The notes: generated by a model not told the origin, from the letters alone. A DNA stretch of 64,000 nt from Aureliella sp046290675 (GCA_046290675.1 JBKAHA010000004.1:186001-250000); one strand, 5' to 3'; numbered from the stretch's first letter, positions 34,898 to 44,731 are shown. Numbers and translations are program-made.

Positions 34898-36610
34898 ATG
34901 GCGGAGCAAAAGTTGAGTGCTGTCGAAGTGATCAAGGCGGAGAGCCGGCTACTGCGTGGATCGATTCTGGAGGATCTCGCAGATGACGGTGCCGACCAAT
35001 TCGCAAAGCCAAATACTCAACTATTGAAGTTTCACGGGACTTACCAGCAGGACAATCGCGATGAGCGAGGTAAGAGGGACGGTAAGTCAACCAAGAACTA
35101 TAGCATGATGACGCGGACTCGAATCCCGGGTGGACGTCTTACTGCAGATCAGTTGCTGGCTCACCTGGACATCTGTGACGAACTTGGCAATTCGACGATG
35201 AAAATCACGACGCGCCAGACTCTGCAGTTGCATGGGATTCCCAAGAGGGACCTCCGAGAGACGATGCAACGCATTCATCGCGTCCAGCTTAGTACTCTGG
35301 CTGCGTGCGGCGATGTCAACCGCAACGTTATGTGCTGCCCAGCACCAATCAAGAATGAGGTCTACGACGCACTTAGGAAGTTGTCCGATGACCTCAAAGA
35401 CCATTTGGCGCCTTCGACACAAGCTTACTGCGAGTTGTGGTTGCGCGACGATGAAACTGGTGAGGAGACGCTGTTGCCGGGTGGGCAAGCCGAAGACGAA
35501 CCTATCTACGGGCCGACCTATCTTCCCCGGAAATTCAAGATTGCCATTGCGCTTCCCGAAGACAACTGTGTGGATATCTACACGAATGATCTTGGTTTTC
35601 TAGCTGTTGTACGCGATGGGAAGGTTGTCGGTTACAACGTGTTGGTAGGGGGTGGTCTGGGGACAACTCCCAGTGCGAAGAAGACCTTTCCGGCGCTTGC
35701 GAAGAGGATGGCTTTTGTGAAGCCGGAGCAAGCATGTGCGGTCGCTGAAGCGATCGTCAAGACTCAGCGCGATCATGGAAATCGGGAGGATCGCAAGACG
35801 GCTCGAATGAAGTACTTGATCGCGGAAAAGGGATTGGATTGGTTCAAGGCACGCGTTGAGGAGCATTTCGGAGCGGCACTCGAGCCTTGTACGGAGGACG
35901 AGGTCCACGGATTCAACGACCATATGGGTTGGGAAGAACAGGGAGATGGTAGGTGGTTTTACGGGCTCAACGTTGAGAACGGTCGGCTTATCGATGGGCC
36001 GGATCGTCAGTGGAAGAAGATGCTTCGCGAAGTCTGCTCGGAAGTGAAGCCTGGAATCAGCCTGACTGCACACCAGAGTATCCTTTTCACCGACATTGAA
36101 GAGGAAGACAAAGGCAAGCTCGAGGAGATTATCCAACGGAATGGGATTCCCCTCAGTTCCGAAATCTCAACGGTACGTCGCTGGTCGATGGCTTGCGTTG
36201 CGCTGCCAACCTGCGGTCTCGCTGTAACCGAAAGCGAGCGAGTGCTACCGGATTTAATGGACGATTTAGAAGTTCGCTTGTCAAAGCTCGGTCTCGATAG
36301 CGAAGCGTTCACTGTCCGAATGACAGGATGCCCGAACGGATGTGCGCGGCCCTACAACGCCGACGTGGGGCTGGTTGGAAAGACTAAGGGCAAGTACACC
36401 GTGTTCCTTGGTGGACAACTTCTTGGCAAGAGACTCGGGGCGATCTATCGCGATTTGGTGCCTTTTGAAGAGATTGCCGACACGCTGACCCCGCTATTCA
36501 TGGCTTTCAAACAGCATCGCTCCGAGGGCGAAACCTTCGGTGACTTCTGTAATCGAAACGGGAATGAACAGCTTGAATCGTGGGCGACTGAATACTCGGC
36601 GGCTGTTTAA
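34898..36610 (+). CDS. cysI: Assimilatory sulfite/nitrite reductase hemoprotein (CysI type)
   Basis: A 570-residue siroheme and 4Fe-4S enzyme. The length and the blocks LLKFHGTYQQDNRDERG, TRQTLQLHGI, GPTYLPRKFK, VLVGGGLG and TTQRDHGN-like KTQRDHGNREDRK align with CysI, the NADPH sulfite reductase hemoprotein. The four cluster cysteines are Cys433 and Cys439 (CVALPTC) and Cys478 and Cys482 (CPNGC). It reduces sulfite to sulfide by six electrons. No flavoprotein partner (cysJ) is nearby, so electrons may come from ferredoxin; nitrite as substrate cannot be excluded because the families overlap. It is monocistronic here. Confidence 0.9.
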   Translation: MAEQKLSAVEVIKAESRLLRGSILEDLADDGADQFAKPNTQLLKFHGTYQQDNRDERGKRDGKSTKNYSMMTRTRIPGGRLTADQLLAHLDICDELGNSTMKITTRQTLQLHGIPKRDLRETMQRIHRVQLSTLAACGDVNRNVMCCPAPIKNEVYDALRKLSDDLKDHLAPSTQAYCELWLRDDETGEETLLPGGQAEDEPIYGPTYLPRKFKIAIALPEDNCVDIYTNDLGFLAVVRDGKVVGYNVLVGGGLGTTPSAKKTFPALAKRMAFVKPEQACAVAEAIVKTQRDHGNREDRKTARMKYLIAEKGLDWFKARVEEHFGAALEPCTEDEVHGFNDHMGWEEQGDGRWFYGLNVENGRLIDGPDRQWKKMLREVCSEVKPGISLTAHQSILFTDIEEEDKGKLEEIIQRNGIPLSSEISTVRRWSMACVALPTCGLAVTESERVLPDLMDDLEVRLSKLGLDSEAFTVRMTGCPNGCARPYNADVGLVGKTKGKYTVFLGGQLLGKRLGAIYRDLVPFEEIADTLTPLFMAFKQHRSEGETFGDFCNRNGNEQLESWATEYSAAV

Positions 36611-36764
36611 TAGAGCCAGGCACCCCTGGTTTGCGTACAACAATGACTGCAGAGCTTGTGCCCCACGTAGACGTAGAGAGGGCTTGTTGTCGGTGCCGCG
36701 ATAGCGGAACGGGACTGGGTGATATTATGCAAAACACGCTGGTGGTCTTCGGAAGAAACGCCGA

Positions 36765-37088
36765 CTACCAGCCCATGACCATGTTGCTCTCTATCACTTT
36801 GCGCGCTTTCTCGAGGTCAGACCCGGTTTCGTGCATGTAGAGCCGGATAGCGTGAACCTTGTCCCCAGAGGACTTCGAAAGGCAGTCTCGCGCTACGCCG
36901 CAAATATCCATGTTGCTCGTCAGGCCGAGGACCCCTTTGGAGATAACCCAAGTGTCTCGGGGACGCTTGGTCATGCGAATGACGTTATCAGTCGGGTAAG
37001 CCTCTTTTACAACCGCTTGGGCGGCAGGTTCATCGTCGGCCCATGTGATGATAATGTGCGAGTCTGTTTCAATTTCGAACAATGGCAT
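36765..37088 (-). CDS. Small conserved-looking protein of unknown function
   Basis: A 107-residue soluble protein (MPLFEIETDSHIIITWADDE...). It has a mixed alpha/beta pattern, two cysteines (DICGVARDC) and no signal peptide or membrane helix. A weak AGG lies upstream of the start. The even spread of charged and hydrophobic residues and the lack of better frames make it a credible gene. I do not recognise a domain. It is convergent with the cysI-type gene. Confidence 0.6.
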   Translation of the reverse strand: MPLFEIETDSHIIITWADDEPAAQAVVKEAYPTDNVIRMTKRPRDTWVISKGVLGLTSNMDICGVARDCLSKSSGDKVHAIRLYMHETGSDLEKARKVIESNMVMGW

Positions 37089-37691
37089 ATCGTTACCTAT
37101 TTCCTAAACTCGCGGCAAATATCGTGATTCTTGGGGCAATTCCGTGGGACAGCCATGGCCTAAAGCGAATGAACTTGGGAGATCATTGAATTCAGCAACA
37201 GGCTGGGTAAGTCTCAGAATCGCAAGACACACTTTTTCCGGCCAAATGTATCCGGTTCTTTAAGTGCGATTCAACGCGAAAATGTCGATGCACTACCGAG
37301 AGAGGCTAGCACCTCGTCTAGCGCTCATTTCATCAACCACTGGTAGCTAGTCACAATCCGAGAGCTTACAAACTAGCATAGACAGCATCTCGTTTGTGGA
37401 GCATCGCAGGTTAGGAGCAATCTCTCAAATCAAGGAATTTTTTCAGGGATCGATGCAGTGATTCTTGCCCATCCTGATTGGACAGTCGGTTGAATCCTCC
37501 TTGATCTGTAAGGCTTGGTCCTGAATCAGGCATTTCAAGTATTTGAGCTTCGCGTTTTAGCCAAACATTTGGACGGTTTCGCCGCAGCGGGTTGTTTGCG
37601 ACTGGTTCTGGCCAGGCTGATCGATGGGCTGCAAGCGTGAGCGGACATCCTCCGTCTGAGCACTAAGTATTTTGAGAACGGACGTCATTCA
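37089..37691. other. Intergenic region without recognised features
   Basis: About 600 bases between the divergent small gene and the TPR-like gene. No coding frame of 60 codons or more lies in 37128-37690. I see no RNA gene or clear repeat. Confidence 0.5.
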
Positions 37692-38639
37692 TTGAAACAT
37701 CGACTCGCAACTTGGACCGCAATTCTGGCCTGCGTGGGTATTGTGATTTGGCCTTTCGTCTCTGGTGCATCTTTGTTCAGTCCGGTTCATTGGCACCTTG
37801 CGGCCGCTGCAAACTCGCTCGAGTTTAACGATGGTCGATTCGATGAACATATGGCAAAGGCTCGGCTGGCAAATGGGAATCTCGAATCTATCTATGATTA
37901 CTGGCTGCTCAGAGTCCGGTCATGCTTTTTCAGCGTGGATGGAGAACTCGAACTTCCTGACGTGATTCGCGGGGCGAAGGAAAGTGGAATTTCACCATGG
38001 CTCGTGAATACGCTTGCGTCCAGCGCAGCCAGTCGGCTTCAAGCTCAGTCCAAGTACATGTTGGCAGCATCGGTTATTGAGGTGGTGACCAAGGAGAGTC
38101 GCACGTCGCCGGTGGTTCGGAATGAGCTTGCTTATATGCGTGCACTCGCTGGGGATGAACTCGACGTCGCACTAGAAGACATCGAGCTTGCGCTCGAGCA
38201 AGAACCCGACAACGATGCCTACCGAGATACGCGTGCCTGGGTTTTATTCCAAATGGGACGCCCGCTCGAGGCGCTGGAAGATGCCGATTTTGCTGTTTCG
38301 CATGCGATGTCTCGCCGAGATCCAACTACCACCGCCTTCAATGCCCTTGTGAAGGCGACGAATGAAGTTCTTTTTGGCGAGGATTCGGAAAACGGAGATT
38401 CAGGGGACTCCTTAGCTGAAAAAGATGAATCAGATTACGTGGTTGGCGCGGAAGACCAAGATGCCGAGTCAAAACAAGTGCTTGCCCAAAGTGAGGTCTC
38501 GCTGCAGATATGGAATGAAGCCGTGCTAAGGTACCATCGGCTGAGAATACTGGAGTCTTTGGGACGCGAAGAGGAGGCCGAAGTCGATCGGGCATGGATT
38601 CGATCGATGGATCTTCCGGTTGATGACCGGCTTCGATAG
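37692..38639 (+). CDS. Membrane-anchored TPR-like protein
   Basis: A 315-residue protein starting at TTG. An N-terminal membrane helix or uncleaved signal (AILACVGIVIWPFVSGASLF) is followed by helical repeats: residues about 130-215 read as TPR units (VVRNELAYMRALAGDELDVA, DIELALEQEPDNDAYRDTRA and WVLFQMGRPLEALEDADFAV). An acidic stretch (GEDSENGDSGDSLAEKDESD) separates a last helical pair. TPR domains mediate protein-protein contacts; no partner is evident. The start site is weak, with a GGA about 10 bases upstream. Confidence 0.7.
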   Translation: MKHRLATWTAILACVGIVIWPFVSGASLFSPVHWHLAAAANSLEFNDGRFDEHMAKARLANGNLESIYDYWLLRVRSCFFSVDGELELPDVIRGAKESGISPWLVNTLASSAASRLQAQSKYMLAASVIEVVTKESRTSPVVRNELAYMRALAGDELDVALEDIELALEQEPDNDAYRDTRAWVLFQMGRPLEALEDADFAVSHAMSRRDPTTTAFNALVKATNEVLFGEDSENGDSGDSLAEKDESDYVVGAEDQDAESKQVLAQSEVSLQIWNEAVLRYHRLRILESLGREEEAEVDRAWIRSMDLPVDDRLR

Positions 38640-38730
38640 GACCGTTCGCCTATTCGAGCCCTAAATGCAATTCTCTCGCAGTAGATTGAGTTTGCTGCGA
38701 GGCGATGTCGGGACAGTGTGAAAGGTGGGG

Positions 38731-39504
38731 ATGATGGAACCGAAGCAGATGATTTTGAAGCCCTCGATTGTTATGGTGCCGCTTGTGTTCAGCCTTTGCG
38801 TTTCGGCCTTTGGGCAGGAGTCCGAGAAAACAATTGGAGAGAAGGCTACGGACTCGATTGTCGAACGCTACCGTTCTGCGGCAATCGAACGCTGGGACGC
38901 TGACATTTCAAAACTTGAAAAGCTAGATCAAACCGAAAACTACCCACGCGATGCGATCTTGTTTATTGGCAGCTCGAGCATTCGCCGATGGGAGACGATC
39001 AAAGAGGATATGTCTCCATACATTCCAATCCGTCGTGGTTACGGTGGTGCTCGTTTTTCAGACATGGCGATCTTCGTAGATCGATTGGTGACACCGCATG
39101 ATCCGAGAGCGATTGTGATTTTTGTGGCGAATGATATTTCAGGTAGCGAGCGAGATAAAAAGCCAGGTGAGGTCCTAGCCCTCTACGGGTACATCGTAGG
39201 ACGCATTCAAAAGGCTAAGCCAGGGGTCCCAGTTTTTTGCATCGCCGTTACGCCAACGAGTTCGAGATTCGATGTTTGGCCGCAAATCAAGAAGGTCAAT
39301 CAGTTGATATCGAAGTTTTCGGATGAGCGCGATGGCTTGCACTTCATCGCTACCGACGAAGCGTTTCTAAATAAGGATGGAAAGCCACGAGACGAGTATT
39401 TTGTCAAAGACCTATTGCACCTAAATGAGGATGGCTATGACCTGTGGGCCAAGCTGATCAAGGATAAGCTCGACGAAACGCTGGTTGATTCGGCCCAGCA
39501 ATAG
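38731..39504 (+). CDS. Secreted SGNH/GDSL-family hydrolase
   Basis: A 257-residue exported esterase-like protein. The signal peptide is ILKPSIVMVPLVFSLCVSAF before GQES. The SGNH blocks are all visible: Ser in ILFIGSSSIRRWE, Gly in RRGYGGARFSD, Asn in FVANDISG and the Asp-His pair in KDLLHLNEDGY. It probably removes acyl or acetyl groups from a carbohydrate or lipid outside the cytoplasm. AAAGGTGG lies just upstream of two adjacent ATG codons (38731, 38734); either could be the start. It follows the TPR-like gene by about 90 bases. Confidence 0.87.
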   Translation: MMEPKQMILKPSIVMVPLVFSLCVSAFGQESEKTIGEKATDSIVERYRSAAIERWDADISKLEKLDQTENYPRDAILFIGSSSIRRWETIKEDMSPYIPIRRGYGGARFSDMAIFVDRLVTPHDPRAIVIFVANDISGSERDKKPGEVLALYGYIVGRIQKAKPGVPVFCIAVTPTSSRFDVWPQIKKVNQLISKFSDERDGLHFIATDEAFLNKDGKPRDEYFVKDLLHLNEDGYDLWAKLIKDKLDETLVDSAQQ

Positions 39505-39584
39505 GTTTATGCAATAGGTATTAGGGAACAAATTGGTTGCAACGTCCATTGTTCTTGGGCCTTGCGTTGGCCGAGATCTGCTGT

Positions 39585-40586
39585 TTACGTCTCTCCTGCT
39601 GCCCTACGCTGCCGGTCTCTAAGTGCGATTCCGATGCCGTTGTTTGGAGCAAGCTGCACGGCGATTAGATCCGCTTTATGGCGATCAGCAGTTCTTAGGA
39701 ACTCGTAGAAGCCGGCCGCGTATTCAGGTAATGAGCAAAAAGTGAGCCCCAAGGCGGCATTCTTTGGAAGCGGCAGATCGACGCCGACGACAGCTAGTGA
39801 AGCAGGTCCTGGACTGGAGCAGATTTGATCTAGTTCTTTCAATGTCTCGAAAAGTACCACTCGTGCTTTCGGCTGATAGTGCGGGTGCATTAGCCCTGGC
39901 GAAACAGGTGTCGACGACAATGCTGCGGAATCATTTTGGGATTGAGGACCGTGGACCGAGAGATCCATTGCATTCTTAGCGTCCGCATGTAACTCGCGAA
40001 TGTCTTCAAGCGTGACTCTTCCAGGTCGCAGTATGACCGGTGTCGTACCGGTGCAATCGACAACGGTCGATTCGAGTCCGAGAGTGGCGTCTTCTGAACA
40101 AAGGATGGCATCGATGCGCCCATCAAGATCTTCTCGCACCGATTGCCAAGTGGTACAACTCGGTTTGCCCGAGAGATTGGCCGAGGGAGCTGCGATAGGT
40201 ACACCAGCTGAACGAAGGACTTCACGAGCGACAAAATTCGAGGGAATACGGATTCCGACTGTGTTTAGGCCTCCCGAAACTTCGGAGCAAATATCCTTTC
40301 GTTTCGGCACCACGACTGTGAGTGGACCCGGAGAAAATCGGCTTAGCAAGGATGCTGCGATAGGCGGCAATTCATCGCAGGCTAGATTGCATTCCGCGAT
40401 CGAAGCAACATGGACGATGAGCGGGTTGTTTGATGGACGCCCTTTCGCTTGAAAGATGCGGTTGATAACCGAGGAGTCTCTGGCGTCACCGCCAAGGCCA
40501 TAGACGGTTTCGGTTGGGAAAGCGACTAGATCTCCAGCGGCAAGCCTTTTGCCGGCTTCTGTTGCACTATGTAAATATTCCGTCAT
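39585..40586 (-). CDS. L-threonylcarbamoyladenylate synthase (Sua5 type)
   Basis: A 333-residue enzyme that makes threonylcarbamoyl-AMP for the t6A37 modification of ANN-decoding tRNAs. The YrdC domain has LVAFPTETVYGLGGDA, KGRPSNNPLIVHV, PGPLTVVVPKR, VGIRIPSNF and PIAAPSANLSGKPS. After STVVDC and ILRPGRVT, a linker with SPGLMHPHYQP leads to the small C-terminal Sua5 domain, so it is the long Sua5 form rather than the short TsaC. It is divergent from coaE. Confidence 0.92.
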   Translation of the reverse strand: MTEYLHSATEAGKRLAAGDLVAFPTETVYGLGGDARDSSVINRIFQAKGRPSNNPLIVHVASIAECNLACDELPPIAASLLSRFSPGPLTVVVPKRKDICSEVSGGLNTVGIRIPSNFVAREVLRSAGVPIAAPSANLSGKPSCTTWQSVREDLDGRIDAILCSEDATLGLESTVVDCTGTTPVILRPGRVTLEDIRELHADAKNAMDLSVHGPQSQNDSAALSSTPVSPGLMHPHYQPKARVVLFETLKELDQICSSPGPASLAVVGVDLPLPKNAALGLTFCSLPEYAAGFYEFLRTADRHKADLIAVQLAPNNGIGIALRDRQRRAAGET

Positions 40587-40897
40587 GCAGATGCAGTGAA
40601 TTCACACTGGCCGTGGAAGGTTCTGATCGGTTCCGTTAGCTCGACCTGGCCGGACGCCCGCAGAAGCGGATTCGATTTCAGCAATATTGGATTGTTGCGG
40701 CAAATACGCATGTAGTCGGCAAGCAGCTAGTCGATAACGTAGAGTAATGATAGCGAGTTGCTAATTCTCGTTGCCCTCTTTTGGTGTTGCGCTGATTCGG
40801 CAAAGCGACTTCCGACTCCAGCAAGGTGTTTGGCTGTCCGTTGTCCCTCAGGTGCCCCTCAGGTGCGTTAGACAGTTCCCTCAATCTGAGTAGCAGT
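40587..40897. other. Divergent promoter region sua5/coaE
   Basis: 311 bases, no gene seen. An 11-base direct repeat CCCTCAGGTGC occurs twice in tandem near 40844-40865. Confidence 0.4.
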
Positions 40898-41518
40898 ATG
40901 AGCCAGAAAAGCAACGTTACCGTCATTGGGCTTGTTGGCGGAATCGCGTCGGGTAAGTCGACCGTCGCGAGTGTGTTAAGTGAGCTCGGCGCAACGGTAA
41001 TTGATGCAGATCAGCTGGGGCACGAAGTGTTGGAGCAACCACTCATCGTCCGGCGCTTGACGCAAGAATTTGGTGAGGGAATTCTCGTCGAATCCGACAA
41101 ACCACGAATCGACCGCGATAGCTTAGGACGTCTGGTTTTTGGGGAAGATCCTTCTTCCCAGGCTGCCCTCCAAAAACTCGAAGATATCGTACACCCGGTC
41201 ATTCATGCCGAAGCGATTCGCCGCTTAAGGGCCATCAAAGAAAGTGACCATCCACCCAAAGCAGTTGTTATCGACGCGCCGTTACTAATAGAAGCGGGTT
41301 GGGCGCCGATGTGCGATATTATCATTTTCGTTGAAACACCAGATGAAGTTCGCGCGCAGAGATCCATCCTTCGTGGTTGGTCCGTTGAGCATTTCCGCAG
41401 ACGCGAGGCAACGCAATTGTCGCTCGACGAAAAACGCCAGGCTGCGACCCACCAGGTCAACTCGATCGACCGAGACATGCTGCGACGTGAACTAGCCGCA
41501 CTCTGGGAACAATTCTGA
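40898..41518 (+). CDS. coaE: Dephospho-CoA kinase
   Basis: A 206-residue kinase for the last step of coenzyme A synthesis. The P-loop is GLVGGIASGKSTVA at the N-terminus, followed by VIDADQLGHEVL with the acceptor-site Asp. LVFGEDPSSQAALQKLEDIV, VIDAPLLIEAGW and RRQ-like lid residues complete the family pattern. The ATG at 40898 is used because the preceding 24 codons of the open frame do not fit the family. The ribosome binding site is weak. Confidence 0.93.
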   Translation: MSQKSNVTVIGLVGGIASGKSTVASVLSELGATVIDADQLGHEVLEQPLIVRRLTQEFGEGILVESDKPRIDRDSLGRLVFGEDPSSQAALQKLEDIVHPVIHAEAIRRLRAIKESDHPPKAVVIDAPLLIEAGWAPMCDIIIFVETPDEVRAQRSILRGWSVEHFRRREATQLSLDEKRQAATHQVNSIDRDMLRRELAALWEQF

Positions 41519-42142
41519 GATTCCTTTCTACCCCGGCCACGCAGCTGAGTGCGGGAGGTTTCTTGATATCGCCCGGCGTATGTAGCGGGGCCTGCGGCCG
41601 AATTGACTGGTGGCCAAATGCGGCCCGGCCCGGAATCTCTGGATGCCAGATTTGCCGTTTTGGCGACGCTCGGTCCACTAATTCAGGTTCCTTGAATCCG
41701 AAAGTTTCGGCAAATCCGTTACAGACGGACGTTTCCCGAATGCCGAACTAGACAACGTAGTGGTCTCGTCGCGGCAAAACAGTGGCGGTGAATATGATGG
41801 AGATGGGTGGAGCGTTTTCTGTATCCAGCGGCGGGCTTGCCGAATGATATGGACGCGAGCTGCGCTCGTACGCTCGACGCGAGACTCAGAGGTTCCCGTA
41901 TGGAAACCACAGGGCCAATCAAAGTTTAAAGTTGGGAAGAATTCCTCCCCGTCGCTCAGGCTCCGACCCTCCGCAAATTCCTCGCGAAACTCGGAAACAG
42001 AGGGTTAGGTATTGAATTGCTACTCAACCCAAGTTCAAACTTTGATTGCCCCTGATGGAAACCAGTCGTTTCTTGAATAATCTCGCGAGCTGTGATTCCG
42101 CTACTCGTTTAGTTTGACCCATTTCCTTCGTCTCGAAATGAC
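41519..42142. other. Intergenic region containing a MITE-like element
   Basis: 624 bases between coaE and the glycan cluster. No supported gene. The distal part holds the inverted-repeat element at 41910-42054 described separately; the rest shows nothing I can name. Confidence 0.5.
41910..42054. mobile_element. MITE-like element with 27-bp terminal inverted repeats and 10-bp target duplication
   Basis: A 145-bp non-coding element. The left end 41910-41936 begins CAGGGCCAATCAAAG and the right end 42028-42054, read on the other strand, begins CAGGGGCAATCAAAG. The two 27-bp ends match at 24 positions. The 10-mer ATGGAAACCA flanks the element directly on both sides (41900-41909 and 42055-42064) without mismatch, as expected for a target-site duplication. 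The 91-bp interior encodes nothing. This is the structure of a miniature transposable element moved by a transposase encoded elsewhere. Confidence 0.85.
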
Positions 42143-43456
42143 ATGTACGGCTGGCAAATGCAACGGCAGAATTCGATCGCGGAGGGGATCAGAAGAATTC
42201 GTTGCCTTCTCTGGAGGAATAGCGTTCCTGTAACCGTTTTCGTCTCTTTGGCGGTCTTCGGACTGCAGGCGATCCACTCCATTCTGCTTGCAAGGCTGCT
42301 TGGTCCCACTGGGCGCGGAGAATACGGGACAGCAATGTTCTTCGCCCAGACGATGACTTATATCGGATTGCTCGGAACTCACTATTCGATCGCGCGTCAT
42401 GCGGCTGATGAGTCCTCTGCAAATTCGCACAGCTTTCGTTTGATTCAGCGAGCCGCATTTCGAGTGGGTCTAGTTACAGGCGGCATTTCAACGCTGGTTG
42501 CGGTGATGCTTAGCTTGGTAGCATTGCCAGAAGATAAAAGCTATCTGCTACCGTTCTGCATCATCTGTTCTCTGTTGCTGCCGGCTGAGCACCTTCGGCT
42601 GACCGCGCAATCAGTTGACCATGGGCGAGGAAAGTTTAACCGTTACAACTTGTCGCGATTGTTTGCAGCGACCATTTTTCCATGTCTCGTGATGTTCTTT
42701 TTCGTTGCCCAATGGAAGAGTCTTCAGGTCATTGCGTGGAGCACCGTCGCGGTTTCACTAGTTTCCTACTTGTTTTATTGGTTGATTAGCGATGCCAAGG
42801 GCGTCTTCGGTGACAGTGATCCTCCGGCTCGCCGGTTAATTCAGGAGGGGCTGCCCGACGGCGGGCTCGTGCTGGCCAATGACGCGTATGACCGGTTTGC
42901 GGTTTACATTGTCATTTGGACGACAAGTCTTTTGGATCAGGGCCTCTTCCTGACGGCGTTACCAATCTCGACCTTGCTGCTCGTTGCCCCAAATGCGTTT
43001 GAACTTTTTGCCTTTCGTGCAGCTGTTTCGAAAGAAGCTCCTCGAAATTTGCAGGGTTTCGTTGCCAAGTCTTTGCTCATCATTGCTGTCCAAGCGGTCG
43101 TTCTCGGGGCACTCCAATTGTTTCTTGAGCCAATCGTTTTGCTGCTTTACGGAGAACCATTCCGAGATGCTATTCCCGTGACGAGACTCTTGATCATTGC
43201 AATGGCTTTCGCCGGGCTAACAATCGTTGGTGAGGGGTATCTGCGCGGACGCAAGCGTGTCCGAGCGGGGATTGTCACCAGGGTCGTCGCCACCATCGTC
43301 ATGTTTGGTCTTGCTTTTGCAATCCAAGTGGGCAGCCCAATCGAGAACATTGCAATGGCCGTTGCGGGTGGCCATGCATTCAACGCGATCACGGTTGGGA
43401 TATTGGTGTTCCAGGAAGTTCGTCACGCATCGTCTGGAAAAGAGGTGACGCAATGA
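42143..43456 (+). CDS. Polysaccharide flippase (Wzx/MATE-like multi-pass membrane protein)
   Basis: A 437-residue protein with about 12 hydrophobic segments, starting with VPVTVFVSLAVFGLQAIHSI and LLGPTGRGEYGTAMF, the latter a hallmark of O-antigen and capsule flippases. It should move lipid-linked sugar units across the inner membrane. It is the first gene of the glycan cluster, and its stop overlaps the next start by 4 bases (ATGA). Confidence 0.85.
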   Translation: MYGWQMQRQNSIAEGIRRIRCLLWRNSVPVTVFVSLAVFGLQAIHSILLARLLGPTGRGEYGTAMFFAQTMTYIGLLGTHYSIARHAADESSANSHSFRLIQRAAFRVGLVTGGISTLVAVMLSLVALPEDKSYLLPFCIICSLLLPAEHLRLTAQSVDHGRGKFNRYNLSRLFAATIFPCLVMFFFVAQWKSLQVIAWSTVAVSLVSYLFYWLISDAKGVFGDSDPPARRLIQEGLPDGGLVLANDAYDRFAVYIVIWTTSLLDQGLFLTALPISTLLLVAPNAFELFAFRAAVSKEAPRNLQGFVAKSLLIIAVQAVVLGALQLFLEPIVLLLYGEPFRDAIPVTRLLIIAMAFAGLTIVGEGYLRGRKRVRAGIVTRVVATIVMFGLAFAIQVGSPIENIAMAVAGGHAFNAITVGILVFQEVRHASSGKEVTQ

Positions 43457-44730
43457 CTGAACTAGGACACTCAGAACGCAGAGCACTGGCCGATGCTCTG
43501 CAGTCAGGCACACTCAGCCAGTCAGACGCACAGAGTGAATTGGAGATGAAGGGAGCGTATGGGGTAGAGAAATTGCCACAGAGCGTGGCTTTCTTTACCG
43601 GTTACGTCCCACCTTATGCGCTACCGGTAATGACGGAGATTGCTGCGCGTGTCGAGCGTATGTCGGTTTTCGTTTCGACTCCGATGGAAGGTAATCGGTC
43701 GTGGGATGTCGAGCATGGGGGACTTGATGTTGTCGTCCAACGGACAATGACTTTTCTGACTCGTTGGAAGCATCGAGCGGGCTTTAGTGATCGTTCCGAG
43801 ACGCACGTGCCCTGGGATACTTTGTTTCAGCTGACTAGGATGCGCCCCGACGTAGTCGTTTCTGAGGAATTGGGATTCAGGTCTTTCTTCTGTTCCATTT
43901 ACACGACGTTGACCCGGACCCCGCTGGTTTTGGTTTGCAACCTATCGGAGCATACCGAGCAGGGGCGTGGAATGTTGCGGGGTTTGCTCCGGAAGTGGTT
44001 GTCCTGGGCGGCTGTCGCAACGACCGCGAACGGCACGAGTGGCTTGCGGTATCTCAATGAGGCTGGGTTTCGCTCTGACTCGTTGGCTCTATTCTCCTAC
44101 GCGGCCAAACCAGGCGTTTTTGAAACCTTGGAGCTGGCACGTCGCCCGGAGCAAATTCACCGTCTTATATGTGTATCAGAGCTCTCTGAACGAAAGGGAA
44201 TTGGTCCATTCTTGCGGTGCCTCGCCGTTTGGTGTCAAAAAAATCCCGACCAACAAGTCAAAATGGACATCGTTGGAGAGGGACCTATACGAGATGAGTT
44301 AGAAGCGATCGAGATGCCGGTGAGTGCATCGGTATCCTTCGTGGGGCAGAAGAGCTACCGAGAGCTTGCTAGTTTGATGCAGGCTTCTGGGGTGCTCGTG
44401 TTTCCAACGTTGGCAGATGAATGGGGGCTTGTGGTCAATGAAGCTCTTGCCGCGGGGTTGCCTGTCTTGGGCAGCAAGTACTCGCAGGCAGTGAGCGACC
44501 TCGTGGAAGACGGCTACAATGGATGGAGTTTCGATCCGCTTGATGAAAGCGACACTTTCGACAGCCTCAATCATATGCTGACCTCCTCCGATCAGACTAT
44601 TGAAAGCATGAGACAGGTCTGCCGCGACTCGGTCGCGGAGCGTAGTCCCACGTGGGCAGCCGAGCAGTTGGTTACTGTGATCAAGAGCGTGACAACGGAT
44701 CACGGCAACCAGAAGGAGAAAACACATTAA
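43453..44730 (+). CDS. Glycosyltransferase family 4-like
   Basis: A 425-residue GT-B glycosyltransferase. The C-terminal nucleotide-sugar domain carries LICVSELSERKGIGPFL, MDIVGEGPIRDEL, VSFVGQKSYRELASLMQASG and the E-x7-E type motif in PTLADEWGLVVNEALAAGLP. The first about 35 residues precede the fold and look unstructured. It overlaps the flippase gene by 4 bases and is followed within 2 bases by a GT2 gene, so the three form one operon. Donor and acceptor are unknown. Confidence 0.88.
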   Translation: MTELGHSERRALADALQSGTLSQSDAQSELEMKGAYGVEKLPQSVAFFTGYVPPYALPVMTEIAARVERMSVFVSTPMEGNRSWDVEHGGLDVVVQRTMTFLTRWKHRAGFSDRSETHVPWDTLFQLTRMRPDVVVSEELGFRSFFCSIYTTLTRTPLVLVCNLSEHTEQGRGMLRGLLRKWLSWAAVATTANGTSGLRYLNEAGFRSDSLALFSYAAKPGVFETLELARRPEQIHRLICVSELSERKGIGPFLRCLAVWCQKNPDQQVKMDIVGEGPIRDELEAIEMPVSASVSFVGQKSYRELASLMQASGVLVFPTLADEWGLVVNEALAAGLPVLGSKYSQAVSDLVEDGYNGWSFDPLDESDTFDSLNHMLTSSDQTIESMRQVCRDSVAERSPTWAAEQLVTVIKSVTTDHGNQKEKTH

Positions 44731-44731
44731 T

